A DNA stretch of 64,000 bases from Chryseobacterium sp. FP211-J200 (GTDB lineage Bacteria; Bacteroidota; Bacteroidia; Flavobacteriales; Weeksellaceae), in the NCBI RefSeq assembly GCF_001643375.1, contig NZ_LSHB01000012.1:54521-118520 (forward strand), given 5' to 3'. Of the stretch, positions 26,201-33,480 are shown piece after piece. The translations under genes and the position numbers were made by a program. Positions within the stretch are counted from its first letter, which is position 1. Each line of letters opens with the position of its first letter. The notes beneath the pieces are model-generated. The model was given only the letters and a program-made list of their open reading frames with translations. It did not search any database and had not been told where the DNA came from.

Positions 26201-26718
26201 AGATATTAGACTTGGCAAGCCGCGAGATCCCGGTTTCAAAATACAACGACCCAAGATCATTGAGTTCCATCGTTTACGCTTACATCGTTGCTGGACAAGA
26301 ACAAAAAGGTCTTAAGTTGGCAGAAGATCTCAAAAAAGGAATCTTTGACGAGTACGACTACTACACCAGATTGTCGCCTAAGTTCCAGGTTTACGCAGGC
26401 CGCCAGATGAAGACCAAACCAATGGAATATTCCCTTGTCGTAGGCGCAGTTTCCGATGCTTACAACAAGATCGGTCAGAAGGAAAAAGGCTACGCTTACC
26501 TTGTCAACTCACTCAATGTCATCGATAAAAGATTCAATGGGTTCATCAAGGACCTTCAGGAGATGGGCAAAGAGAAAGCTTTCAAAAAGGCAGATGATGT
26601 CCAGAAAGTCACGTCATTCTACTCATATCTCTTCGATATCATGAAGGATTATGACACGACCTACGAAGCCGAAAAGATTGATCAGATCACAAAACAGTTG
26701 ATGAAGGTCACACAATAA
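23233..26718 (+). CDS. DUF2723 / glycosyltransferase family 117 membrane protein
   Basis: A 1161-residue integral membrane protein of the DUF2723 family, related to protein O-mannosyltransferases and classed as GT117. The signature begins at the N-terminus: YLSTIEPNFSFWDCGEYISS then THAPGAALFQ, with the acidic residues expected of a lipid-sugar-using GT-C enzyme. About ten transmembrane helices lie in residues 10-320 and more near 555-640. The C-terminal 250 residues are soluble and helical, TPR-like. In Bacteroidota such proteins accompany exported-protein glycosylation; the donor and acceptor are unknown. It stands alone with its own terminator. Confidence 0.85.
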   Translation: MKNWTFKQWNTILGWVVFAIAFITYLSTIEPNFSFWDCGEYISSAVKLEVTHAPGAALFQLVGAVVALFAFGDGQNYSLVINAMSALCSAFTILFLFWTITHLVRRLLNREFENITIAEKIATLFAGAVGALCFTFSDSFWFSAVEGEVYAMASMFIALIVWLITKWENEYLEKDNERWIILLFFIIGLSVGVHMMCMLALPAVCLIYYTRNYKFTWKSFLIANAVTLLILIIVFKIIFPVIMTLFGKSEVFFVNGLGLPFHSGTVFAFVILIVLCYLLINYTRKTGKSIYQTIALSVVYMMIGFSCWLVIPIRANANPPMNLNDPDNALGMLDYYNREQYGDWPTIYGQNYTAYLDPNGIQKNEDGSYKTVKTGDTYEKDAQTGRYRLVGEKFNYVFSPEQVSLFPRMFSEDKSVMPNYISMYGAPDFTFNYGNEQVSESAEAKQFFDELRQKYENGTIKMDDYLKAKQFGIINVQRPSLAQNIDYFITFQNYFYFVRYLLWNYSGRQNDVEGHMENTNGNFITGIPFIDNNLWGDQNAMPAKFQNESTVKFFMLPLILGMIGFFFQLNRDFGRFYAILSLFILTSVMIVFYTGMKPFEPRERDYAMVGSFYAFAIWIGLGVAAIYWFLQKKVQSKGAQVAIGVVLLGIPLMMGFQNYNVHDRSERYAAYDYAYSSLKSLPKNDIMFVYGDNDTYPVWAIQETEEFRRDVKVVNFTLLSTPWNIDQVKRRTYDAMAVPSTLTHEDYREGSNDQVFLMSKDDWANIFANLKDQGAPDTQFAQFRKYLTQDSITLKEAVNFLKMKSPEKDEIVKMIFGEERYEKFNFLPVSKFVLPVNVNNAIKAGIITPAEAQKAEKQIVISYKGTSMFKNNMLMMDILANFDWKRPINFSSGGIYDPNNLFFLSNYLKYDGHSYRLVPIKTEESVDGELGMVNADELYNTVKNYRWGNFKDLKTHFDETCTQNIVSYRSSASRAAEALVLKGDKKRAIEILDLASREIPVSKYNDPRSLSSIVYAYIVAGQEQKGLKLAEDLKKGIFDEYDYYTRLSPKFQVYAGRQMKTKPMEYSLVVGAVSDAYNKIGQKEKGYAYLVNSLNVIDKRFNGFIKDLQEMGKEKAFKKADDVQKVTSFYSYLFDIMKDYDTTYEAEKIDQITKQLMKVTQ

Positions 26719-26724
26719 ACAACT

Positions 26725-26755
26725 CAAACGTCTCGAATTTTCGGGACGTTTTTAT
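26725..26755 (+). terminator. Rho-independent terminator
   Basis: aaacgtctcga and tcgggacgttt form an 11-bp stem (one G-T pair) followed by TTTT, just after the DUF2723 gene. Confidence 0.82.
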
Positions 26756-26820
26756 TTTATAATTTTATCTATGTTTTAGGAGTTATTTGACTTTGTCGAA
26801 CAGAATTTATAAAATAGTTT

Positions 26821-26930
26821 TGGAGCTATTTCCCGCTTTCCGTTGCAATCTTTTTTGCATCACGTTTTGTCACAACTAATCACCGAAGTCCACGCAAAAA
26901 AGGATTTCCTCTACAATCGGGGCTATGGGT
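26821..26930 (+). repeat. Dispersed palindromic element, GGAGCT/TCGGGGCT family, copy A
   Basis: A ~110-nt element that begins ggagctatttcccgct, has an inner inverted pair cttttttgc/gcaaaaaag, and ends near acaatcggggctatggg. The same ordered blocks occur at 49241-49350 and, on the other strand, at 41885-42006, always between genes. No open frame is conserved across copies. Here it lies between the DUF2723 terminator and the DUF1697 gene and is the main content of this 318-base gap. Confidence 0.7.
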
Positions 26931-26993
26931 TTCGACTTCATATTAAATGTTGTCCATCAATAGAGATTTTAAGACAAGAAATATTAATTTCGC

Positions 26994-27036
26994 TATCAAC
27001 TATCAACTATCAACTATCAACTATCACCCATCAACT
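26994..27036 (+). repeat. Heptanucleotide tandem repeat (TATCAAC)n touching a start codon
   Basis: Four perfect TATCAAC units (26994-27021) are followed by two imperfect units (TATCACC, CATCAAC), ending one base before the ATG of the DUF1697 gene. A change of one unit would alter the leader by 7 bases without changing the reading frame. Confidence 0.85.
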
Positions 27037-27564
27037 ATGAAAAACTTTTGTGCCTTTCTCCGTGGCGTCAACGTCAAAGGAACCAATATGAAAATGGCCG
27101 ACGTATGCAAAGTTTTTTCGGACGCTGGTGTCGACAATGTCTCCTCCGTTTTGGCTTCAGGCAATATCTTGTTTCAGTCAGAGAAAAATACTGTCGAATT
27201 GAAATCGATTTTAGAGAAAGCAATGTCGGAGCACTTCAGTTACGATGCTTTTCTCTTCATCAAAAATGAAAAAGAGATCAACGATATTTTCCGAAATGAT
27301 CCGTTTATCGCCATCGATAATTTCCACAATTATGTTTTCCTAGGAAGTGAAAAAGTAGAACAGACTTTGTTGGAAGAATTTGAAAAAGCAAGCAAAGCTG
27401 AAGGTGAACAAGGCAAAATCGTCAACGAAATCTTCTATTGGCAAGTACCGAAAGGTCAAACCTTGGATTCCATGTTCGGAAAGATCCTTGGCAGAAAAAG
27501 CTTTAAAGATAAAATGACCAGCCGGAATATCAATACTTTTGAAAAGATCATCAAGAAGTTTTAA
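27037..27564 (+). CDS. DUF1697 domain-containing protein
   Basis: A 175-residue cytoplasmic protein of the DUF1697 family, function unknown. The N-terminal FCAFLRGVNVKGTNMKMADV and the SSVLASGNILFQS strand are the family signature. The C-terminal RNINTFEKIIKKF is also usual. The ATG follows a heptamer repeat directly, so no Shine-Dalgarno sequence is possible close by; this is not rare in Bacteroidota. Confidence 0.85.
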   Translation: MKNFCAFLRGVNVKGTNMKMADVCKVFSDAGVDNVSSVLASGNILFQSEKNTVELKSILEKAMSEHFSYDAFLFIKNEKEINDIFRNDPFIAIDNFHNYVFLGSEKVEQTLLEEFEKASKAEGEQGKIVNEIFYWQVPKGQTLDSMFGKILGRKSFKDKMTSRNINTFEKIIKKF

Positions 27565-27573
27565 GTATACTCG

Positions 27574-27656
27574 CTTTGTCATTCTGAAAGAATCTCAACT
27601 TAGTATTTAAACTCAGTTACTTGCAACGTTTTCTAATTAGTGAAGAATGTCAAAAG
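27574..27656. repeat. Small palindromic element with GTCATTCT ends
   Basis: ctttgtcattct (27574-27585) faces agaatgtcaaaag (27643-27656), giving an 83-nt element with imperfect inverted ends just after the DUF1697 gene. The first arm continues gaaagaatctcaa. The core is only loosely like the TGTCAGTYTGAG repeats around the GIY-YIG gene. Confidence 0.45.
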
Positions 27657-27685
27657 TCCAAAGAAAAAATATAATAAATATCGAC

Positions 27686-27717
27686 CCTTTCAGTGTTCAA
27701 AACTCTGAAAGGATTTT
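27686..27717 (+). terminator. Possible hairpin terminator
   Basis: cctttcag and ctgaaagg form an 8-bp stem with an 11-base loop followed by attttcc. The weak T tract makes it uncertain. Confidence 0.4.
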
Positions 27718-27729
27718 CCATTAATTGCG

Positions 27730-27737
27730 TATATTTG
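27730..27737 (+). promoter_or_regulatory. -7 element for kdsA
   Basis: TATATTTG matches TAnnTTTG exactly, 67 bases before the ATG. No clear TTG sits 17-23 bases upstream. Confidence 0.45.
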
Positions 27738-27804
27738 TACTTCGATTTTATATTGAAAAAATAGATCTAAAATCTAATTTCTAACCTCTAATTTCTACAA
27801 ATAA

Positions 27805-28614
27805 ATGATACAATACTTAGATAACATTCATCACAAAGATTCCAAAAATTTCTTCCTGATCGCTGGACCTTGCGCCATCGAAGACGAAACAATGGCTTTG
27901 CAGATCGCGGAACACATCGTGAAACTTTCTGATAAATATAATATTCCTTACATCTTCAAAGGTTCATTCAGAAAGGCGAACAGAAGCCGCGTGGATTCTT
28001 TCACGGGCATCGGCGACGAGAAAGCTTTGAAGATCCTGAGAAAAGTAGGAGAGACCTTCAACGTTCCTACAACTACTGACATTCACGAGAATGCTCATGC
28101 GGCTTTGGCAGCTGAATATGTGGATGTTTTGCAGATCCCAGCTTTCTTGGTAAGACAAACTGATTTGCTGATTGCGGCGGCAGAAACTGGAAAAGCCGTG
28201 AGTCTTAAAAAAGGACAGTTCCTTTCTCCGGAAGCGATGAAATTTGCAGTTCAGAAAGTGAAAGATTCTGGTAATGATAAAACAGCGATCATTGAAAGAG
28301 GAAATACTTTTGGTTATAGTGATCTGGTTGTAGATTTCCGTGGGATTCCGACCATGAGAGAATATTCGCCGGTGATCTTGGATGTGACGCACTCATTGCA
28401 ACAACCAAATCAAAATTCTGGCATCACGGGTGGACGTCCTGAATTGATAGAAACCATCGCAAAAGCAGGAATTGCTGTTGGAGCAGATGGCTTGTTCATA
28501 GAAACACATCCAGATCCTTCTATTGCGAAATCAGACGGTGCCAATATGCTGAAGCTGGACCTTCTTGATGACCTGCTTGGCAAGCTAACAAGAATAAGAG
28601 AAGCAATTCTATAA
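27805..28614 (+). CDS. kdsA: 3-deoxy-8-phosphooctulonate synthase
   Basis: A 269-residue enzyme that joins phosphoenolpyruvate to arabinose 5-phosphate to make KDO 8-phosphate for lipopolysaccharide. FLIAGPCAIED, FKGSFRKANRSR, TTTDIHE, LQIPAFLVRQTDLL and VSLKKGQFLSP are all in place. The Cys in AGPCAIE is the metal ligand that marks the metal-dependent class; E. coli KdsA has Asn there. The gene is monocistronic, with its own -7 element and terminator. Confidence 0.95.
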   Translation: MIQYLDNIHHKDSKNFFLIAGPCAIEDETMALQIAEHIVKLSDKYNIPYIFKGSFRKANRSRVDSFTGIGDEKALKILRKVGETFNVPTTTDIHENAHAALAAEYVDVLQIPAFLVRQTDLLIAAAETGKAVSLKKGQFLSPEAMKFAVQKVKDSGNDKTAIIERGNTFGYSDLVVDFRGIPTMREYSPVILDVTHSLQQPNQNSGITGGRPELIETIAKAGIAVGADGLFIETHPDPSIAKSDGANMLKLDLLDDLLGKLTRIREAIL

Positions 28615-28618
28615 AATG

Positions 28619-28645
28619 AAAGTCCGGTGATTCCGGACTTTTTTA
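28619..28645 (+). terminator. Rho-independent terminator of kdsA
   Basis: aaagtccgg and ccggacttt form a perfect 9-bp stem with loop tgatt and TTT after, 5 bases past the stop. Confidence 0.88.
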
Positions 28646-28771
28646 TTGGCAAATGTGCTGAGAATTTAAAATAATTACTTAAAATTTCATAATTGATAGA
28701 CAATTAGCTACAAACAAATCAATTTTTTGTACAACAATTATAAATATTCTTTCGTTCTTTAGATTAATTGT

Positions 28772-28779
28772 TATTTTTG
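28772..28779 (+). promoter_or_regulatory. -7 element for TonB-dependent receptor gene
   Basis: TATTTTTG fits TAnnTTTG exactly, 50 bases before the TTG start. No TTG is found at the expected distance upstream. Confidence 0.4.
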
Positions 28780-28828
28780 CCTTTCTAAGATTCAATTTTC
28801 AAATATAAATCGAAAAAAAATTACAACT

Positions 28829-31261
28829 TTGAAAAACTATATTCTCTTAATTCTTTTCTTCTTGCCAGTTGCGGCATTTTCTCAAATCAATCTAAAAGTT
28901 CTGGACGAAGACGGGAAACCTGTTTCCGAAGCCAACGTCTCATACAACAATCAATCTTATCAAACCGATAAAAACGGTTACATCAAAGTGCCTCTTGCAG
29001 ATTCTGAGCAGACTTTGACAGTACAAAAAGAGAACTTTAAAGGTTTTTCCAAGGTCATCAAAACCTCTCCGAAAACGCAAGGTGTCAACGTTTTGTTTTT
29101 TCCTGTTGGAAAGGAAAATGAGATACAGGAAGTGGTCTTCCAGAAAAAAGCCAAACGAAGCAACGATATCACTTCTGTAGAGATCTCTGCAAAAGAGGCG
29201 AGAGAAGTAGCATCACTATCTGGTGGTGTGGAAGGACTTTTGAAAAGTTTGCCTTCCGTGAACTCCAATGCAGAGCTGAGCTCGCAATACATGGTAAGAG
29301 GTGGAAGTTATGATGAGAACCTTATTTATATTAATGATATCGAGTTGTATCGACCATTCTTAATTAGAAATTCTTTGCAGGAAGGGATGAGTATTGTGAA
29401 TCCGGATATGGTTTCCACGATCAATTTCTCTGCTGGTGGCTTCGAGCCGAGATATGGCGATAAAATGTCATCTGCATTGAATATTTATTATAGAAAACCA
29501 GAAAACTTCGAAGTTTCAGGAGAAGCTAGTTTGATCGGTGGAAGATTGACAACCGGTTTTGCCTCAAAAGATAAAAAATTCACAGGATTGATTTCCGGCC
29601 GTTACAGAAATACGAATCTGGTCCTCAATACTTTGAACGAGGATACAGATTTCAACCCGAGATACATGGATCTTCAGACCTATCTTAATTATCAGTTCAA
29701 TGAAAAATGGTCTTTGTCATTCTTAGGCTATTATGCAAAGAACGATTATCAGATGTATCCGAAAGAGAAAGAAGTGGATTTTGGAAGTATTCTACAACCT
29801 TTGAAACTAACCGTTTTCTACAACGGACAAGAGGATGACCAGTACAAAAATATGATGGGAACGGTAAGTGTGAACTTCAAGCCTAGTAAAAAATGGCAGT
29901 TCTCATTGGATAACTTTGCTTATCAGAACAGAGAGAGAGAATATTACTCCATCGCATCTGGCTACATTTTGGAAGCTTTTGACGAGGAAGGAAATCCAGT
30001 CGCAGGCTACGACGCAGGTGGACAGATCGATCATGCGAGAAATGACTTATTAGTAAGAGTCGCAGGTTCACAGTTCAGAACCAAGTTTTCTCCAGACGTG
30101 AACACAGACTTCGAAGTTGGTGTGAAGTATGAGAGAGAGACCATCAAAGACTTCACGAATGAGTGGCAGTTTGTAGATTCCATCGGGTACAGCAATCCAA
30201 GAGATTTTGTGATCCCGGGAAATCTGGATACTTCTGCTCTTAATCTTAAATATTACATCGCTGGACAAAACGACATCAATCCAACCAGAGTTTCCGCTTA
30301 TGCACAATTCTCCAAAAAATTCTATTGGGGAAGCAACAGGATCTTTGTGAATGGAGGTGCGAGAATCCAGAATTGGAGTTTCAACAAGGAGACCTTGTTC
30401 AGCCCAAGAGCACAGTTTGCCATCAAACCAAATTGGGATATGGACATGTTGTTCCGAGTTGCGGGTGGTGTCTATTATCAGGCGCCATTTTATAAGGAAA
30501 TTAAGGATTTGACGGGTGCTTTCAATTCGGATATCACAGCTCAGAAATCTTATCAGATCATCGTCGCCAATGATTACGAATTTAAAATTAAAGAAAGAAA
30601 CTTCAAGCTGACAACCGAAGCTTACTACAAGAAAATGGAAAACCTGATCCCATATTACATGGATAATGTGAGAGTAAGATATTCTGGTAAAAATAATTCC
30701 GAAGGTTATGCTTACGGTGTGGACGCAAGATTATTTGGGCAATTCGTTCCCGGCATCGATTCTTGGATTTCTGCGAGTTACGCGAGAGTTTATGAAAACA
30801 TCGAAGGCATGGGTTATATCCCGAGACCTACGGATCAGCGCTTCAAATTCTCTATGTTCTATCAGGATTACATGCCGAAGTTTCCAAGTATGAGAGTGAA
30901 TTTGACTTTGACCTATGCGAGCGGATTACCATCAGGAACGCCCGTTTTATTTGATGCGAACGGATTGCCAGATTATTTGGCAGCGTACCGTTATCAAAAA
31001 AACTTGCCTTCTTACAAGCGTGTTGACATTGGTTTGACGAAGGTTTTCATTGACCAAAAAGACAACAAGGCAAGTGGCAATTTCTGGGGCAAATTCAAAG
31101 AATTGACTTTGGGTGTTCAGATCTTCAATGCTTTCAATATCAACAATACGATCGCGAACCAATGGATCAGCGACGTGAATTCTTCGCCACAATTGTACTA
31201 TCCGGTTCCAGTGAGATTGACTGGAAGATTCTTCAATGTGAAGCTAGAATTCAAATTGTAA
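28829..31261 (+). CDS. TonB-dependent receptor with carboxypeptidase-like regulatory domain
   Basis: An 810-residue outer-membrane transporter. The signal peptide ends AAFSQ. Residues 20-90 form a carboxypeptidase-D-regulatory-like beta-sandwich (KVLDEDGKPVSEANVSYNN). Residues 110-210 are the plug, with SGGVEGLLKSLPSVNSNAEL and SSQYMVRGGSYDENLIYIND. The rest is a 22-strand-type barrel, ending VKLEFKL. There is no SusD-like partner next to it, so the ligand is open. The start is TTG; it alone gives a normal signal peptide and there is no in-frame ATG before it. A small membrane protein gene follows after 25 bases. Confidence 0.88.
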   Translation: MKNYILLILFFLPVAAFSQINLKVLDEDGKPVSEANVSYNNQSYQTDKNGYIKVPLADSEQTLTVQKENFKGFSKVIKTSPKTQGVNVLFFPVGKENEIQEVVFQKKAKRSNDITSVEISAKEAREVASLSGGVEGLLKSLPSVNSNAELSSQYMVRGGSYDENLIYINDIELYRPFLIRNSLQEGMSIVNPDMVSTINFSAGGFEPRYGDKMSSALNIYYRKPENFEVSGEASLIGGRLTTGFASKDKKFTGLISGRYRNTNLVLNTLNEDTDFNPRYMDLQTYLNYQFNEKWSLSFLGYYAKNDYQMYPKEKEVDFGSILQPLKLTVFYNGQEDDQYKNMMGTVSVNFKPSKKWQFSLDNFAYQNREREYYSIASGYILEAFDEEGNPVAGYDAGGQIDHARNDLLVRVAGSQFRTKFSPDVNTDFEVGVKYERETIKDFTNEWQFVDSIGYSNPRDFVIPGNLDTSALNLKYYIAGQNDINPTRVSAYAQFSKKFYWGSNRIFVNGGARIQNWSFNKETLFSPRAQFAIKPNWDMDMLFRVAGGVYYQAPFYKEIKDLTGAFNSDITAQKSYQIIVANDYEFKIKERNFKLTTEAYYKKMENLIPYYMDNVRVRYSGKNNSEGYAYGVDARLFGQFVPGIDSWISASYARVYENIEGMGYIPRPTDQRFKFSMFYQDYMPKFPSMRVNLTLTYASGLPSGTPVLFDANGLPDYLAAYRYQKNLPSYKRVDIGLTKVFIDQKDNKASGNFWGKFKELTLGVQIFNAFNINNTIANQWISDVNSSPQLYYPVPVRLTGRFFNVKLEFKL

Positions 31262-31286
31262 GGACCAATATCAAACAAAATAAAAA

Positions 31287-31541
31287 ATGGATAAAACAGA
31301 AAGCCTGGCTCATTTGAGCGATGAAGTGTTGACGAAAAGTTACAAGACGGCGAAAGGTATTTTGATTGGATTTATCGTAGTTTTCATCTTGTTGATTGTT
31401 GCTGCGGTCTTCATTACCATGAAAAAGGGTTTCGGTGTTTTTTCGGTATTGCCAATCATTTTTGTTTCGATTTTGATGAGTAATATTTCCAACTTTAATA
31501 AGTTGAGAGTAGAAATGAAGAGCAGGAATTTACCGATTTAG
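31287..31541 (+). CDS. Small two-helix membrane protein
   Basis: An 84-residue protein with a short polar N-terminus, two transmembrane helices (about 25-47 and 50-68) and a basic tail. Not recognised with confidence. The spacing of 25 bases suggests co-transcription with the TonB-dependent receptor gene upstream, and a terminator follows. Confidence 0.6.
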   Translation: MDKTESLAHLSDEVLTKSYKTAKGILIGFIVVFILLIVAAVFITMKKGFGVFSVLPIIFVSILMSNISNFNKLRVEMKSRNLPI

Positions 31542-31563
31542 TTTTTGCTTCATAATACATAAG

Positions 31564-31596
31564 AAAGCTTCCAAATTGTGGAAGCTTTATTTTTGA
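31564..31596. terminator. Bidirectional terminator
   Basis: aaagcttcca and tggaagcttt form a perfect 10-bp stem with a 5-base loop, followed by atttttg. It separates convergent genes. Confidence 0.78.
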
Positions 31597-31598
31597 TG

Positions 31599-32159
31599 TC
31601 ACATTTTCCAAAGGCTCCATTCTGATTTTATGGCCGAAGGATTCAATGTTTTAACTTTCTCATAAAAGTCGAGGAAACTCTTGTTCCAAAGCGTGTAGTT
31701 ATGAGCGAATTTGAAAACTAATTCTTTGTTTTCAGCATTGATCTTGACCTGCCAAATATTTGAATTATTAATTTTGACGCCACTTCTGCTCAATTCTTTG
31801 ATGTCTTTCAGATTGAACTTTGCCGTTTTATTGTCTTGATTGATGGCATAGAAATTTTCATTGTCAAAATAAAATTCATCGTCACTCAGCAATTTTTTTT
31901 CTATTCCGAACAGAAATGGTCTCGATGAGATCTTATTTAAATTATTAACATTTAAATCATTGTAAACTATCTTTTGATCTTTCGGTTTGAAGGACACAAA
32001 ATATTTTTTGTAGATCTCGCGAACGACTAGCAAGGAAAAAATAATCCCGAATCCAACGATGATAATTAGATAGTTATTGCTTGATGAAGTTATCGTAAGG
32101 GCCGCTGTTACGATGATAATGACGTAGAAGATGGTGATTGCTATTATTCTTTTAATCAT
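31599..32159 (-). CDS. Membrane protein with two N-terminal helices and a PH-like cytoplasmic domain
   Basis: A 186-residue protein with transmembrane helices at about residues 4-24 and 28-47 and then a soluble domain. The pattern FYFDNENFYAINQDNKTAKFNLKDIKEL looks like bacterial PH-like domains, where a strand pair is followed by an I-x-x-L step. It is the last gene of a long minus-strand run, 12 bases after the upstream stop. The function is unknown. Confidence 0.5.
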   Translation of the reverse strand: MIKRIIAITIFYVIIIVTAALTITSSSNNYLIIIVGFGIIFSLLVVREIYKKYFVSFKPKDQKIVYNDLNVNNLNKISSRPFLFGIEKKLLSDDEFYFDNENFYAINQDNKTAKFNLKDIKELSRSGVKINNSNIWQVKINAENKELVFKFAHNYTLWNKSFLDFYEKVKTLNPSAIKSEWSLWKM

Positions 32160-32171
32160 TTCAATTGATCC

Positions 32172-32612
32172 TTAAAATTTTAAGTGGGTCTCACCATTCG
32201 CCAGCTCATTGATCAGAATAATGAGACTTGGTGCAAATTCTGTTTGAAAAGTTGGGATAACATGTCGTTTCCCGCCAGCGAGAATGATATCGTTTTTCTC
32301 ACCAATTTTTGCCGTGTCATTCTGTATGTCCTGCCAGGAACTTGTAAAACTGTCTTCCATCGCATCTCTGCTTACGATGCCATCTTTTGTAATCACCAAA
32401 CCGTAAACGCCACCAAAAAATGGCTTGTCCACCATACCGAACTGGACGTCGGATAGATTGTATTTTTCAGCAAACTTTTTCAGTTTTTTCTCGTCTTGAT
32501 CATAACTTTTCAGCGCAGATTGCAATCCAAGATCTCGTATCCTGTCATGGATGTGCTTTGATTTTATGATCTCGTCAGGCAAAGAACTCAGTTGCTGCAA
32601 GTTGGGAAGCAC
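32172..32612 (-). CDS. C-terminal half of a split PH-like protein (frame -1)
   Basis: A 146-residue frame whose only start is a GTG overlapping what looks like the middle of a longer protein. It contains GGVYGLVITKDGIVSRDAMED, a PH-like strand pattern. In-frame codons continue upstream as NVLDLVLPNLQQL, joining without a gap to the frame of the next gene once a -1 shift is made at 32627-32633. I read it as the second half of one 296-residue protein, made either by programmed frameshifting or before a recent frameshift mutation. Confidence 0.55.
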   Translation of the reverse strand: MLPNLQQLSSLPDEIIKSKHIHDRIRDLGLQSALKSYDQDEKKLKKFAEKYNLSDVQFGMVDKPFFGGVYGLVITKDGIVSRDAMEDSFTSSWQDIQNDTAKIGEKNDIILAGGKRHVIPTFQTEFAPSLIILINELANGETHLKF

Positions 32613-32617
32613 AAGGT

Positions 32618-33061
32618 CTAAAACGTTTTTAAAGCCGTTTGCATGGCTGATAATTGCTCGCCGGGAATCGATAACTGATTTTTTTTGCTGAAATCCTGCC
32701 AGACTGTTGGTACGATGTCGTCCACATTTTGTCTTTTGGTAAATAGTGTACTTTGCGCAGATTCTGCTTTTCCTATGACAGAATAGTCGGTCTGGGTCAA
32801 GATCCTGAAATTGGTAATGAGAAAACCTACGCTGTCTCTTTTTCCTGTAAACATTGTTTTCGCGTGCATTCCTATGAAAACTAGAATTTCTTCATTTGGG
32901 AGAATTCCTACGGGTTGTAATATTTGTTCATTGGCCAGTACCAGAATCTCTGGATTGTCTTCCCATACAGGATGAACATCGGTGGTAACAAACAGAGTCT
33001 CTTGTACGGATTTGTCAGAATTCTGTAAATAATTAACTAAGCTTTTTTGTAAATTTTCCAT
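32618..33061 (-). CDS. N-terminal half of a split PH-like protein
   Basis: A 147-residue frame ending TALKTF. The segment VGFLITNFRILTQTDY resembles the second strand of bacterial PH-like or GRAM domains, and the sister half has a similar segment, so the intact protein may hold two such domains. The frame terminates at TAG seven codons after MQTAL, immediately past a TTTAAAA heptamer. No signal peptide is seen. It belongs to the minus-strand island of small unknown proteins. Confidence 0.55.
   Translation of the reverse strand: MENLQKSLVNYLQNSDKSVQETLFVTTDVHPVWEDNPEILVLANEQILQPVGILPNEEILVFIGMHAKTMFTGKRDSVGFLITNFRILTQTDYSVIGKAESAQSTLFTKRQNVDDIVPTVWQDFSKKNQLSIPGEQLSAMQTALKTF
32627..32633 (-). 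other. Canonical -1 slippery heptamer T-TTA-AAA at the split
   Basis: On the minus strand the 0-frame reads GCT TTA AAA ACG TTT TAG. T-TTA-AAA is an X-XXY-YYZ heptamer; slipping one base back gives TTT AAA AAC GTT TTA GAC and carries on into the downstream half. The full span of 890 bases plus one base read twice equals 297 codons. A lost A in an A6 run would look the same. Confidence 0.55.
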
Positions 33062-33097
33062 ATTTGTTTATTTTAGTGATTCGTGGTTTTTTCAACT

Positions 33098-33457
33098 TCA
33101 AAATTCTTCCCAGCCATTATTTTGAGGATCGTACTTTGCAAATTCATCCGTATCGGTCAGTTCCGAAGCTGTCATTCCTGCTTCAAAAATACTGTCCTGG
33201 TCAAAACCTGAAGTGAAATACAAACCTCCATCCGTCAACAAAGCGAAGATATTATACTCAGGATGAGCAAATCTCAGATCTCTATTCTTTTCCTCTTTTA
33301 GAATATAATCGTATTTTAAAATTCTATCTTTTAAATAGTTATACTGTTCTTCTGTGAAAGGTTCAAGATTATCCTCGTGATCGAAAAAATTCTCATCACC
33401 AGCGTTTTTCTCACGATCTTTGGTTTCTGTTCTGTATAGTTGAATATCGTAACTCAT
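33098..33457 (-). CDS. Small hypothetical protein with MSYDIQLYR start (immunity-like)
   Basis: A 119-residue acidic cytoplasmic protein beginning MSYDIQLYRTETK. That opening and the acidic character recall small proteins commonly found among bacterial immunity genes, but I cannot name the family. The middle (NIFALLTDGGLYFTSGF) is likely a beta hairpin. It lies 23 bases downstream of its upstream neighbour in the island. Confidence 0.5.
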   Translation of the reverse strand: MSYDIQLYRTETKDREKNAGDENFFDHEDNLEPFTEEQYNYLKDRILKYDYILKEEKNRDLRFAHPEYNIFALLTDGGLYFTSGFDQDSIFEAGMTASELTDTDEFAKYDPQNNGWEEF

Positions 33458-33480
33458 AATAGTTAGGATTAATTAAAGAT

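Noticed and set aside
26994..27036. CRISPR array
   Set aside because: The repeat unit is 7 bp with no spacers, and no cas genes are in the window.
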